A stretch of 64,000 bases of DNA, from positions 7,014,395 through 7,078,394 of the forward strand of contig NC_091872.1 of NCBI RefSeq assembly GCF_019399895.1, written 5' to 3'. The stretch is from Cardiocondyla obscurior. Lineage: Eukaryota > Arthropoda > Insecta > Hymenoptera > Formicidae. Both the position numbers and the translations under genes were made by a program. The notes beneath the pieces were generated by a model that was given only the letters and a program-made list of their open reading frames with translations, did not search any database and had not been told where the DNA came from. This document shows positions 49,957 through 63,598 of the stretch, one piece after another. The stretch's first letter is position 1, and each line of letters begins with the position of its first letter.

Positions 49957-52824
49957 AACAAGTGTACAAATTAATTAAAAAAATATATATTTAAAAAAAA
50001 ATGAAAAAGAAAAAAAAACATAATTAAAGAAGCAACAAAAAGTGTGATATAACGCAGCGATTTAAAAGTCATGAACATTTTACACAAAGCCTTGCTACAA
50101 TTAAAGAAAGAATGCGGGGTGATCGTTGACTACCTCGCCGGTTAGCGAATCTTTCAGGAAAGTGGCCCAGGGTTTTCGCATGCCGAGAAGAACCCACGGT
50201 CGGGTTCACTGTTGATTGGTCAATATCCACGAAAAGGAAGGCATTACAAGCCGATGATCTCGAGAAGGGTATCGAAGAGCAGGACCACCGTGATCGGCGC
50301 GGTAATGGTATCTAGAGAAAATATAATACCTCCCTTCCATCCAGCCAGCTGAGACGTATACACATACGTATAGGTACGTATAACCGTGGAGATCATCGAT
50401 GATTAAACCGGTGACTGATTCCTACGTTTTTGACATTAACACTGTGTAATGCACGTTGCTCGACAGTATCACTTCGACTGAATATAATTTAAATATTTAA
50501 AATAGAAAAAATTATTACGCTTGCTGGACTTTGCGCTGTATTAATATATTAATTGCATTCTACTTATCAGACTTTAAACAGCCCTCATTAATGACATCAT
50601 TATCTCGAGAGTTGTTTAATAAATGTTAAAAGACCAAACGACGTCGTGTTTAGTGACGATATTTCTTTTTTTCTTTTTTTTTTTTTATTGCAAAATGCGT
50701 GTTTACTTTGAACGTTAATTTTATGTAGAAAGGGATATGCGTAGCATCCGACAACGATATGTGGTGCACACTTTTAGATAGCGAAGGAAGAAACGAGAAA
50801 GGGGAAAGAAAGAGAGACATAAAAAGAAGAGACGGAGGGGAAAAAAGGGATAGAACGTGGTGGAGTGGGGTCGTACATAGTCAGTATGCTCGCTTTAAGG
50901 GGTGAGAGAGTGGGTGGATAGGTGGTAGATCGCTAGTTAGCCAAGAGACATTGACATGCCATCCCGCCAGCATGGCAGGGTCTCCAAGAGTCGCGCGTCC
51001 AAGAGTAACATTCAAGTTTAAATTTTTCTTAAAACAAAATTAAAAAACACCCCCTTAAAACAGTTTTCAAGTGCAAGACTTTCAACAAAGTGCGAATCCT
51101 ACTTGTCAGTTCCATTAAATTATTTTATAAAAATAATTTTATTTGAAATTTGTTTAAAACAGTGACAGTGTATCAATGTCGCCGGGAAAGCTGATTCTAA
51201 AATCGCGCCCGAGATCGGATAGAAGCTGTGATCAGAATAATACGAGAAAAAGTTTATAAAATTTCTAAACAAGCAGTAAATCGATATATATAATAAAACA
51301 GACCTAAGAAATATTTAAATTTGAATTTAAAATTGAAATACAAAGTAAATCACGCAAAATTAAAATATCAAAATTAAACAAAGCTAGAAAATTTAAATTT
51401 AAAAAAGACTGATTAAAACAAAATTATAGAAATATAACGTAGGCTGAAAACTTTGACTAATTTAAGACCTAATTAAAGACTTCTTTTTTTTTAGTTAACC
51501 GTTAATATCATCACGGTCGACAAAGTGTTATAATTCGTTTCGAATCGTAGAAGAATCATCCTGGATAAAAACAACTGAGATTTGACAGATAAAGAAAGGT
51601 GGGAAATGTGATGGTATCAGTTGCAAGAAGAAATGATTCTTGGCAAAGGTTACTGAGTGGTGGTGTGAAAAAATGCAGATTACTTGAAATCGTAGTGACA
51701 AAGATGATATAAGAAGATGCAGGCGTCGCGGATCTGTGAATGGGAATATCCGACGACAGGTTTTCTGCAGAAGCCTCTAACAAGGACTGGCAGGTCTTCC
51801 AAGCCATAAAGGTACGTCTATACGCGCGTGGCGAACCGTATGCACGTGCATTTTCCTTCTTTATTCGGTCATTCATAAAAAAGTCATTCATTGATTCATC
51901 TTTCCAATCTGATATCCAATCCGTTACATTCCGGTCCAGCGTTAGCAATGTATTCATCGAATGGACTTATTGCGTACAAATGACACGCACGTAAAGTGTA
52001 AATCGATGAAACGGACTGTGTATAAAATTAAAAAGACACCATTGTCTTAAAAAGAAGGAAAAGTATCGTTAAAAAAAATTAATAAATAAAAAACTTTTCT
52101 CACAAAAATTAAATTACATAAATATGTCAACTGACTACGTACTTACTTGTTTAACATTTGTTAAAATAAAATTTAAATTAAAAAAAAATAAAAAAAAAAT
52201 ATATATATATATATGTTACATACATGGTACACTCTATAACTTTTACAAAGAGCATAAAACATTTAAATTAAATATTTTATTCTACTATACTTTAATTCTT
52301 TCTCACTCTTACATTTCCATACGCATCTTTTTTAATTGTTCACCGACTGCGATCGTTCGATAAGCTATAATTTCTCAGCGAGGAAACATTTTTATCATTG
52401 TATCATTATTATACAAATTTACAATATTGTAATATTAAAAAATATGTAAAAAAAATATTATAATTCTAAAGCTTTTACAAAAAAAAAAAAATGCGTAAGG
52501 TAAAATAAAATATAATACAAATGCGTCGCGTCATATTTAATAAAATTTATCGCGTATAATAAAGCAGTTAAATTAAAAGTTGAATTTATAACTACCTGGA
52601 TGCACACATGAACTTAATGTCAGGGAAAAAAAAAGACAGCAGCATTGATGGCTCGCGGTGGCTCGTGGTGAAGCTGCGCGCCGTTACCGGGACGACCGGA
52701 GAGGGCTGGACCAGCACTAGACGCGTTTCCATAGGGAGAGGAGACGAGGGTTGCGAAGAGCAAGAGTGGGTGGGCGCAGTGGTGTGCATCTGGGGGATAG
52801 GCCACCGTCGAAAATTTCGCAGAG

Positions 52825-55800
52825 ATGGAGTTCCTGCAGAATCACCAGGCGGTTAACACCTCCGAATCGCCGTACACCCTCGGCACAGGTGAGACCCGCG
52901 ATTCGCTCTATCAAAGTAACCGCGAAAGAAAACGGCTCTCGTAAAACGCGAATGAAGAAGAAACGCGAGTGGCAGCTACAGAACAGTGTGACACAGTGCT
53001 CTGATCAACAAAATTAACGTACAAGCCGTGTATCGCGTGATTAAAAGTGACTTCCGCAAAAGTACAGGTCACGTTCTGCGAATTAACTACCATTTCTTTT
53101 TTCTTTTTTTTTCTTTTAACTGTAGAGAATAAAAGTTAATTTGTATAGTATTATTTTATTACTTTGTTTTTTTTTTTTTTTATGACAATTGTTCTTCGTT
53201 CGCGTTATTAATCGCAAGGCTCGACCAACGAAAAGTATCGCGGGCAAACGGTACGCGGCAAATCGCTGAAATCTTTTTTTTTTCGACTTTTGACTTAATT
53301 AAATCTTTCTTTTTTAAATGGTATTGCGGTACAAAAGTCTTTTATAAAAATTAATTAACCGTGTAATATTAAAGTATAGATTGCAAGAACGTAACGCAGC
53401 AAACCGACGTGATTTTTTTCCCCCTTAAATCCTTAGGTTCCGTGGATAGTATCGAGGCAACCATTTCATCCAGCCTCTGTTCCGGATCACTAGGGGTGCT
53501 CTCAGGTGACGACGCTCTATCAACCGACAATCAAAACGAAGAGGCAGCCGTCCTCGGCGCCGCTCTGCAGGGCACGCTGCGCTTGCAGGACCTGCAGAGT
53601 TCGCCAGCCGACATCGGCGCCGACCAGAACCAGCATCTGTCGACCTCTGGTCCAGCGAGCGAGTTCGGTGGCAGCTTTTGGGTCGACGACATGGCGGGTT
53701 TCCCTCTACCACCGTTGGACCTGGACCCGTTGCCGCCAGGCTTGTTCAGCCCGTGCTCTGGAACTTACAAGTTAGTTTTAATTTCGCTTTCCTTTCTCTT
53801 ATCTATCAATTTCATATCTTCCTCTTCTTGTTACTGCTTTATATATTTTATTACATGTATTTTATTTTATATTCTTTCTTTATATTTAAATAATATTTAA
53901 ATTTGACGCTGAAAATAGCTCTCGAAGGAAACCGTGTTGTATTCAATCTTTTAATTTAATCGATTTAATTTATATTGATGGTTTACTATAAATGAATTTT
54001 ATCCGAGTCTCTCCGAAATACTCGCGTCCATACACACATTTAATTCTTATTAATCGACAATAACTCGATAACTCGGTGGAACCCTTAAAGTTGAAGATTT
54101 CTTCTAGCTGGGGCTGCTCGCGGAGCGATTGCGTGCCGAGGACGAACAATGGAGCAAACGGTGAGGGTGTCGCCGATGTCCTTCTATCTTTGAAACACGC
54201 GGTGGTGCATCCTGGAAGTCCAACGGCCGGCTATTACACCACCGGTACCGGCTCCGCCGCGGCTCATCACTACTCGCAGGATTACATGCAGAATCTAGGT
54301 CCTTCGGTCCCGGGACCGGGTCACTACGGGGGTGCGTCCGCCGCTATGTCCGTCAACGTGTCGATGAATATGACCATGAACATGAACATGCACTCCGGGT
54401 GAGATCTTTCTTCCTCTTCATCTTCTTTTCTTTTCTTTTATTATTATTATTTTTTTATATTTTATTTTATTAATTCTTCTTTTAATTAAAATTCAGTTCT
54501 AGCTTTTAGGCTCTCGCGACTAAAATACAACATTTAAAATTGTTCCCAACTCCTGCCCTCTTTTTATATTCTTTATCTTTATTTTTATCCTTGTGTGCGC
54601 GCGTATGTTTTCAGATACGAACAAAGTTATTCATCAGCGTGGGGCGTGGAGCCTCTTCTAAGTCCCGCCCCGCAGTATAGCAATCCGGTGGAAATGGCGG
54701 CGCAAACGACCGCGAGGGTGAATCAGGGTGCGCCGGCCAATAGCAGTATGATCGGTCATCCCCATTCCCACCCCCAGCCGCATCACAGTGGCGGCCGACT
54801 GCAGCTCGGGGGTGAACACGCGATCTGTGTAAATGCCACGGGTCCAACCACGGGTGGCATCACCCACGAAGATAATGGCAGACCGAATCTCTGCAGGATA
54901 TGCGGCAAATCGTACGCCAGACCTAGTACTCTCAAAACTCACCTGCGCACTCATTCCGGAGAGAAGCCGTTTAGGTATGATACCTTCGGGCGCATTCGAA
55001 CAAGGTTGAACGCGCCGGATTGAAAAGCAAAGCAAAGGAGATAAAAAGAGAAAAAGTTCCTTTATCCATTTCCAGGGTTCTGTTTCATTCTGCTTCATCT
55101 TATATTTCCTCCAAGAAAAAATTGTTTTGGTACAACACAAATATGTATTTTAATTTTAAATTCTCTTCTTGCTTCTTACTAACTTGCACGACTTCGGCAT
55201 GTTTCCGCCGTCGACGGAATACCCTCGAATTATTAATGTGTACGTTGCGAAGGCGCGTTTAACCCTTGAGTTAATCGAAACGATATATTATATGTATATG
55301 CAGCCATTGAAATAAATGCGCGAAAGTTGAATAATTAATTACGATTATTGTATGAAAAGGTGTCACGCGTGCTCGAAGGCTTTCAGTCAAGCAGCGAACT
55401 TGACCGCACACGCGAGGACGCACTCCGGCGAGAAACCCTTCCGTTGTCCGGTGTGCGACAGAAGATTTTCGCAAAGCAGTTCGGTTACTACGCATATGAG
55501 GACCCACTCGGGTGAACGACCTTACAGGTGTGTAATTTCTTCAATCCGTTAAAATAAATTGAACAATAAATTGTCTAGAGATTTTTCTTTCAGTTCTTTT
55601 TATCCGTTCATTCGGAAAATGTTTCATTAATAATTACATCTTATCTCGTTACGTCACTTTAGCGCTAGGATTAACATTTTTTTTTTTTTTTTTTCTTTTT
55701 GCCCTGAAGTTCTAATTCTTATTTCTCCTCTCCGTGTTTTCAGATGTCGGTTCTGCAAAAAGGCCTTCTCCGACAGTTCGACGCTCACTAAGCATCTACG

Positions 55801-55909
55801 TATACACTCCGGTGAGAAACCGTATCAGTGTAAATTATGTCTGCTTAGATTCAGCCAGAGCGGTAATCTCAATAGGCACATGAGAGTCCACGGTGGTTCC
55901 CTGACGTGA
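52825..55909 (+). CDS. gl: Glass, C2H2 zinc-finger transcription factor, 6 coding exons, 460 aa
   Basis: Glass is a nuclear regulator needed for photoreceptor differentiation in insects. Exons: 52825-52888, 53437-53770, 54108-54398, 54615-54974, 55360-55527, 55744-55909; total 1383 nt in frame. The ATG has an in-frame TAG 27 nt upstream. Conserved N-terminal blocks seen: FWVDDMAGFPLPPLDLDPLP ahead of FSPCSGTYN, and AMSVNVSMNMTMNMNMHSGY. Five C2H2 fingers close the protein (Cys starts at residues 323, 351, 379, 407, 435) joined by HSGEKPF/Y linkers, with the recognisable FSQSGNLNRHMRVHG end. The fingers are split among exons 4, 5 and 6 with introns in matching phase just before the first Cys. 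At 460 aa it is shorter than Drosophila Glass (about 600 aa) because the low-complexity spacers are shorter. The start could lie further upstream if a 5' coding exon was missed. Confidence 0.95.
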
Positions 55910-56449
55910 CACAATTCTTCTGTACCAGTACAATCGGCTATGATGATGATCGACGACAGTACCGTTGCACATTCATTGCCCAGATGCTGTCGAATACCTG
56001 TGATTCGATTAGGAACAAATTCACCGGAAAAGTAAAGGCCGCGGAAACGCGCGAGCACGACTTTCCGTACATACAATTTGCTGCATATTAGTTTAATTAA
56101 CTGAAACAAAGATCGATATTAATATAATCGTTAATTTAACGAACATACGAAGAAATAATAAAAACTACCCGAGTGGAAATTCATCCAGCTAATCTGATTT
56201 TGCAGCTAGTGGTTAGATCGCGTAGATTAAATATATTTCTTAACTAGTGACGAGCTTGGTACTAGCCATAAATTATAAGAAAGCTTTATTAATTAAAATT
56301 GTTTTTATTTTTAATTTAATTTAAAAATTAAAATTAAAATTAAAATTAAAATTTATTATTTAATGACTATCTCCAAAAAGTGAAGTTGTCATTTACAAAA
56401 AAAAAAAAAAGTCTGTCTAATATCGATCATCTAGTCACTGTTCAGCACG

Positions 56450-56670
56450 GACCATCTAAATAGATTCGCCGCGTGCTAGCGTACTATACGCGTACTACGC
56501 GTACTGACCTCCGTAACGCGCGCTCGACTGACGAGACAGCCGGTCGCCAGACCCGCCGATCACTGCGGTAGTGTCAGTACGTGTGTTTACTTCGGCCGGC
56601 TGTAAGTCCACGAGGCGCGGGACGCGCGGGCGGAGAACGCAAGACCCGGTCGAGCACGTATTGAATAGGT
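56450..56670. promoter_or_regulatory. CpG island downstream of glass
   Basis: A sharp rise in GC and CpG (GCGTACTATACGCGTACTAC at about 56477, GGGACGCGCGGGCGGAG at about 56617) stands in otherwise AT-rich DNA. The ACGCGTACT unit recurs. A TCAGTA initiator-like site lies at about 56574. It may be a promoter of a gene beyond the window or an enhancer. No adjacent coding exon was found. Confidence 0.35.
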
Positions 56671-59600
56671 TAGAACGCGCAGTAGACTCATGTTAGTACG
56701 AGCGAAAAACGTTTAAATATCTGGCTTTTTTGGCTCGTTATTAGAGAGTAATAATTGTTTAGTATCGAAACGCTTTAAACGATACGTTTCTGGCTCAATG
56801 CTAGAGTTTTACTAGACAACAGGATGAACCACGAATTGGCTAACTAATTATTAGGTAACGATTAGAATTAATTTCCACTCGGGTATCTAAGTCTATATAA
56901 ATAATTTTTCTTGCTATCTTGCACGACACGAAGAAATTTAAATTTGGCAAATATAAATGTCGTATATGCGTCACGACGAAATTTAATGTAAAATGTATTA
57001 TTTTGTAATTAAACTGTAACAAAATTACACATTCCAAAGCAAATCGTATTATAGATTATGCTGAACGAAAAAGAAACGTTATATATGTTTTTTTGTACAT
57101 ATATTTAAGTATGTAATAGCTGTAAAAGGAAAAAAAAATTATATCTGCTTCAATTCTCAAAATATAAAATCGCAACGAAATTTCATAGAATTCTTCCATC
57201 TGATCGATATGCCGAAGATAGCAATATTGGTAATTACCACGCGTTCGATATTAACATTTTTATTTTTAATATTGTCAATTTTTAACAAAGGTATACGTTG
57301 TACACCTTTCAAAATTCAGCTTCAGAATATTTCACTTACCAGTCATACCAGTCATAGTACAATAGAAAATTACAAATTAAAAAAAAATTCAATATTTTTA
57401 TTTCATAAACATTATTCTTTTCTTTTCACAAGCATTTTTTTTTAATTGCCTCATTGACGCTTTAATAAAATTCAACAAAATACAACAGGTCAATGAGAGT
57501 ATCATATCATTTTATATACTAAACTCGTCAGCGGTATTCTTCCAACAAAAAAAAAAAAAAAAAAAAAACTTATGCACTTTACATTTTTACGTATACATGT
57601 ATATCGATCAGATTAGAATAATCGTGAATTAGGATAAATAATAAAATCGAATGTGCAACATACCCAATATAGCACACCGCAAAGTAAAACTCCGCCAATA
57701 TTATTGTACAAATATTGTATTTATTATAATTAATTATTAATTATAATAATAATGTTGCTCGTTTATCTCGACACCACTTTCTCAATTATTCTGTCGTCAT
57801 TGAGTGTGTCAAGTAGCTCTTCTTGTGTTCTATCGTTAAAGTTCGCTTCTCTTTTCAATTTTTATATAATTCTTTTCTTTAATTGTTAATCGCAATGAAC
57901 AGACACGTGTGGTTTTGGTGCTGTTGGTTTTCTCTCGTCGAGAAAGAAACGAAAAAAAAAACAGAAAGAGAAAAAAAAAACAAGAAATAAAACAAATATT
58001 AAAGAATAATCTTGTATTTATACAAATATATTCGCATGAGAAACTTATTAATTTAAAAAACTAATTATCAATTAAAAGCAATCTATCTTCATTATGTTTT
58101 TTTCGTTCTCTCGCTCGCGCTTATTTGTAATTCCACAGTATTTTAGGATATACTCCTTCATCTTTCTCCTTCTCAGTCAAAGAAACACCTCAAATAATCC
58201 TCTCCTGTCGATTCACAATTATTTTCTCGCTATTAAAATTACATATAAATGAGAACAAATCTCTCTTCGCAGTTTTTTTTTTTCCTTTTTATTCTTTTTT
58301 TTCTTTTTCTTCCTTTTTCAAGTAGATAGTTTTACTTTCTCGCTTTCACTCTTTCTTTCTCTTCCTTTCGCTCGTTTCTCTCACTCATTCTATATATATA
58401 CATACATGTGTATATATGTTACATGCGTGTACACATCACACGCATACACACATATGCATTTATATTTATATTTATATATAATGACGTATTTATAAGTAAT
58501 AATATTCTTGCAAAAAAAAAAATATATATATATATTTATATATATATATGTATATTTCTCTACGTTATGCGAATACGACTACGCCAAGACGAGTTAGTTC
58601 TGTCTAACAATAAGTTTCTTCTCCTTCTCTCTTTATTTTTTTTTCTTTTCTTTTTTTTTTTAAAGCAACAAGCTTTTTAATTCAGGACCATCTTGTCGTG
58701 CAGTAGACGTACCTTGTGTGATTCTCGTGTACTTTACGCGCGTAATTGTAATCTAGTCGAAATTTTATATATGATTTCTGTCACGCATTCTATGGTCTAA
58801 ATGAAATTGTGTGTTTCTGTGATGCTTGAAATTTCTTTGCTTCTTTTCCCACCTCTCTCTCCTTCTTTTGCATATTTAATACGTTACTTCACGTTACTTT
58901 CTGCATTTCATTTTTAAATTTATATCTCGTATATGAGGGTGTGTGTATGCGCGCACGCACACGCACAGATTTTTATTTAGTATATCGAAATTGGAATGAT
59001 TCTTTGTCGTGTTTTGTCGTATGGATAAATAAAGGCTTGATCGCGGAAGTGTGCACGTTGCATCCTGTAGGCTTCCACGAATACCAAAATCAGTCTAGTC
59101 TTTTCCTTCTTCTTATTTGGAGTGCTTTTAACCCAATAAAGGCCACAATATATCGTAACAAGTCTAGTTTTAAAAAATCAATTATAACCAATTGAAAAGA
59201 AATATTAATATATAATATTTTTTTTTTTAACATGGTAAAAAAAAAGAATTCTCGTGTTCTTACGCGTAAACTAGAAAAATAGATTAAACATTAATTATAT
59301 GTAATAAGAAATAATTGGCATTTTCGTAAAATTATAAAAGTCAATATTGAAATAATTAAAATTGTATAACGTTGAAAAATTTATAAATATTTATTTATTT
59401 TGTACAGTTTAAAATATTTCAATATTTAAAGACAAAATATAAAAAGTAATTGTTATAAAAAAAAGGGGGCCGTTAATGGGTTAAATAGCGAAGATTATCT
59501 CTCTTATCCTGACATATCAGCCGCTGAAAATTGAAAAAAATGCTTGTAATATTTCTCAAACATTTGACAGTACATAAAAGCAATTTGTTTATCCTAATTA

Positions 59601-62010
59601 ATAATATTCAAGATTTTCTATTAACTAGCGAATTAATAATTATCATTATTGCAGTATCACTTTATGATAATGAAAACCTTATAATTTACAAGAAGCGTTT
59701 GATAAATCAGTGACTTTGAAATAAAAGGCTTTTTTTCTCCAACATGCGACCTAAGTTTCCTTTCGAATCAATTCATTACACATTTTATTCAATACTATTC
59801 CAACTTTTTGCCTTCTAAAAGTGTAATTTTCGCAAAAAATAAGCGTTTATTTGATTAATGATCTGCTCATTAGATGCAAATCTCCAGCAAGCTTCACGTT
59901 TGAAGAGAGTAAGATAATCGCAGGGGACTATATCTCGAGAATAATAGAAGGGAAGCAATTTGTTGGCTTGCTGCTGCAATTGCGAACAAACGAGCAGATG
60001 CACAATACATTTATTCATTACGATGAAAGATTTAAAACTCTTAACAACGACAAAGTCACGGATTTATTAAACATTTCATGTAAAATTAATGTTAGAATTA
60101 AAAAAAAAGTTTATAAAAATAAAAAAAACTGATTGGAGATATTTGTCTCTGTAAAACAGATCGTTTTCATATTTTTTTTGTATTCAATTATTATTATCAC
60201 CATATTATAATTTTCATAATTTTTTCTGAGAAAATTGATATTTTCATTCTTTTTTTTTTAAATAATGTATCATCTCCATTATCTTTAAATGTTCATAGTA
60301 CATCGCAATTGCTTTACTTCATACATAATAAACGTGTTATAATTATTAATTAATAAAATTCATTTTTGTATACTCGCTTTCTCTCTCTCCCTCCTTTCAA
60401 CATTTTCTTTTCCTCTCACTTTCTTACTTTATTATCGCAATGTGTTATCAACCACGCTCACATAATCAATCAAACTCGTGTATAACAAAAAAAAGAAAAT
60501 TATTTATATGCTTATTCGCAAAACATACTATTTCTATTTCAATAAAAAAAAATTCTTATATAAGAAATTGTGCCAATTATTAATAATTAACTATTTATAA
60601 CAATATAATTTTTACATTTGCGACAAAAATACTACATCAGTTTAGAAGATCAAGGCATACAAATCAATAAATTAGTTAAATAAAAATGTAAAAAAGGTAA
60701 GAGCTGTAAAAAGTTTCACTTCTCAATTTTTCAAAGTAATTATTACATGAACAATAACATTTTAATTCATCGCTTTAGTAAAATTCTTCCATATATCTTA
60801 TCTAAGGTTCATTTTTATTTAATAATATGCACAAAGATCTTTTTATTTTTTATTTTATACTAATTCTTTTAAAGTTTGTCATTTATATTTAATTAATATT
60901 ACTGGATATTAATATTACTTGGATATTTATTATAATTACACATACATAAGTTGTTGTAATGCCTTGACTATCTTCTGTATTCATGTAGCATTTTCGCAAT
61001 ATTTAAGTAAAAATGTATCTTACGAAATAAACCATATTTTCTACCTTAGTAAAAAAAAAAAAAAATTTTTTTTTAATTTAATTCCAAAACCATTGATTAT
61101 TACACAGAGATTTATTGGTTGTTACGATTCTTTTTTTGAAAATAGAAATGGAAACAAAATTGCGAACCCAAATACAGTGTGACAAACTAATGTACAATTT
61201 TGTAAAAATGCGCCGTTTAATAATTATTACTTTTAAACTTTCGAAATTAGGGTAAATAATCAGAGTAAGAAGAAAAATTCTTTCTTTTCTTTTCTTTTTT
61301 TATTCATTAAGCAAGTATATTGAAATGTAAAATATTCAATATAATACAATTATTCGAAATAAACATAAAGATAGGAATATTATTATAAGACGCATCGCGA
61401 TCTACAAATCAAAAGAAACATAAAATGTTAAAAGAACCGACTCTAAAAGAATTAGGACACTGTGATAACTTCTTTATAAATCATCAGATTTTAAGAGATT
61501 AATTAATTATGGAATTCAGTGAATTGCTCATCAATACTTAAGAAATTAGAAACTGGAAAAAAAGTTACTATATTTTTATGTAATTAACATATATCATCTA
61601 TAATAATCAAATCTACACGATAAGTAGGCTAAACATAATATCGTGTACAATACTTTGTTTTGTTTTTTGTCCCAACAGTCGTGAATAATAAATTTCTTTC
61701 GATGTTACAAAGAGGAAGAATTGCTTAATTTGCTTAACATTCGCACTAAATTTGTTTTTTTTTTTTTTTTTAATTTCCTATATAATTTTAATTACAAATT
61801 GCTGTGAATATTATTAGTTCTTAGAGTTGTGATCATAAAAATCATTTGTGTATTAAAACTTCCAATTTCATTAAATTGTATTTTTTTTTCTTTTTTCTTT
61901 TCCCTTTTCTTAATTTGTTCGTTTCAATCGCGCTTTTTTTGCACCATCTTCCCTTTTATACCTCTAAATTATATCTATTATTAGTTAATTGAAATAATAA
62001 CTCGAATTAA

Positions 62011-62056
62011 ACATGTGTGTGTGCACACGCGCACACCCACACACACATACACACAA
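62011..62056. repeat. (TG/CA)n microsatellite
   Basis: GTGTGTGTG followed by CACACGCGCACACCCACACACAC forms a mixed, partly self-complementary dinucleotide repeat. Confidence 0.85.
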
Positions 62057-62072
62057 TATGTAATCGTATATA

Positions 62073-62130
62073 TTAGGCTGACCAAAAACTTGTTTCATTT
62101 TGTGTCTCTTCTTTGTTAGACAAAAAAAAA
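62073..62130 (+). mobile_element. Mariner-like terminal fragment
   Basis: After a TA-rich flank the sequence TTAGGCTGACCAAAAACTTG, followed by TTTCATTTTGTGTC, resembles the termini of insect mariner elements. No transposase ORF and no clean opposite end were identified, so it is probably a relic or solo end. Confidence 0.4.
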
Positions 62131-62611
62131 AGATAAAAGGCAAAACAGGAAAAAAAATTTAAGTCTTAATCAATCTGATACATATTATCTTTATTACCTG
62201 CAGACTTTTTTTCTTTACTGTATATTAAGAAGTGTAAAGTTATTTTGTGGCAAATTCATGGACTTTGTAATAATATCTGATAAAAATTTCAAATATATAT
62301 CTCCGTAATTTATCTGCTTAATAAAGAAATTTGCGCTTTTTTACATAATTATTTGTAATTTGTCAAAATCATGAATATCTATGTAACAATTAAACATTTT
62401 CGCTAATAATCTGAGTTTTTAAATGGTTATCAATGAGTATTTGAAAATTATGTACTAATCAAATAATAAAATTAAACATTGATTGCTAAGCACCAATAAG
62501 TATACTTTAAATTTTTCATTATGCTTATAATACAAGTACTATTGACTCTATAGAATCATCATCAATGATTTTATACAAACACCAATTACTTACTTTTATA
62601 ATAGCGGATGT

Positions 62612-62873
62612 ATTAGATTGATGAGAGTTCGTTCATTTCTTTTATTTCTTCGACAGAATTTTTTAAACTTTTTTCTTTATTTTTTTTTACTTAAAAAAAA
62701 AAAAAAATCTTTTTGGTGACATTAGAACTGTACTGTATAAAATTGTTTACTTGTTAAAATAAAACAAAAGTATTTTATGAAAATTGATAATAAAAAATAA
62801 TTACTATTGATTTATAAATATTGTACAGAAAAAAACGAACAATTTATTTCTCTTTATCGTAATCAACCTAATA
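62612..62873. mobile_element. Putative degenerate mariner-type MITE, about 260 bp
   Basis: The left end is TATTAGATTGATGAGAGTTC. The right end reads in reverse TATTAGGTTGATTACG. Both share TTAG(A/G)TTGAT and an internal GTTCGTT segment, and each is flanked by TA. There is no coding capacity. The match beyond the first 10 nt is weak. Confidence 0.4.
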
Positions 62874-63303
62874 CATTTACATTGTTATCATTATTGTACC
62901 GAATACATTTGCAGTAAACCTTAATACATCTCTTCTCCTTTCTATTTTATTAATAATATATTTTATCAAGTAATTATTTATTTACTATCAGTTTAGATAT
63001 TTTCCCGTAAGGAGAGAGTGCAAAAGAGAGCGCGCCTAAATCAAACAAATGTCATATAAAATTATTGGAATCGGAAGATCGCGAGAGAGACCGACTGTTT
63101 TCATTGTCCATTGTCATCATTATACTCTGTCCAACTGTATTTGGTTTGGTCGCAAAAATTACATCAAATTACATGAAAATGCACTCTCTTACCCGTGCGA
63201 CTCTACAAATACAAAAAATGCGAACGCAAAATCACGCACATGCACAAGTACACAATTTTCCATCTCCTTTCTCCCTTTTCTACTTAGTATTTTTTTTTCC
63301 CTT

Positions 63304-63368
63304 ATCTCTCTCTCTCTCTCTTTCTCTCTCTCGCGTGCGCTATTCTCTCTCTCTTTCTCTCTCTTTCA
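63304..63368. repeat. (TC)n microsatellite
   Basis: Two TC-dinucleotide tracts interrupted by CGCGTGCGC. They produce a spurious low-complexity ORF. Confidence 0.9.
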
Positions 63369-63550
63369 CACACACATACGCGCACGAGCACGTAACATTC
63401 ACAAACATTTAATCACTTCCACAGATTTTCATCCACGCATACAAATGCACGCACGTATGTGCGCTCGCATATTCGCGACGCACATACACCCACTAACTCG
63501 TACAACCCATTCATTCTCATCTACTCTTTACCCCCATGGGCACGCGGACA

Positions 63551-63598
63551 TACACACACACGCGCGCGCACACACACACTCACATACACGCACACACG
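63551..63598. repeat. (CA)n/(CG)n microsatellite
   Basis: Alternating CACACA and CGCGCG dinucleotides, a purine-pyrimidine alternation, at the right end of the window. Confidence 0.9.

Larger units (their letters stand above)
41618..52824. other. 11-kb gene-poor interval between PPP1R37 and glass
   Basis: Mostly AT-rich DNA with several GC-moderate islands (about 42700-42830, 43590-43850, 44250-44600, 45540-45840, 46180-46590, 49710-49960, 50100-50400, 50860-51010). It holds two hairpin repeats, one duplicated element and possible minus-strand exons, all described separately. A polypurine GAGA-like tract lies at about 50780-50870. The right end probably contains the glass promoter and 5' UTR, with a possible donor (AAAG|GTACGT) at about 51811. 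No known protein family was recognised in the ORFs. Confidence 0.5.

Noticed and set aside
51556..51957. 133-codon minus-strand ORF
   Set aside because: No domain, no splice context and ordinary AT-rich composition. Judged a chance ORF.
59851..60132. 93-codon plus-strand ORF
   Set aside because: No homology recognised, AT-rich, ends in poly-Lys from an A-rich run. Insufficient support.
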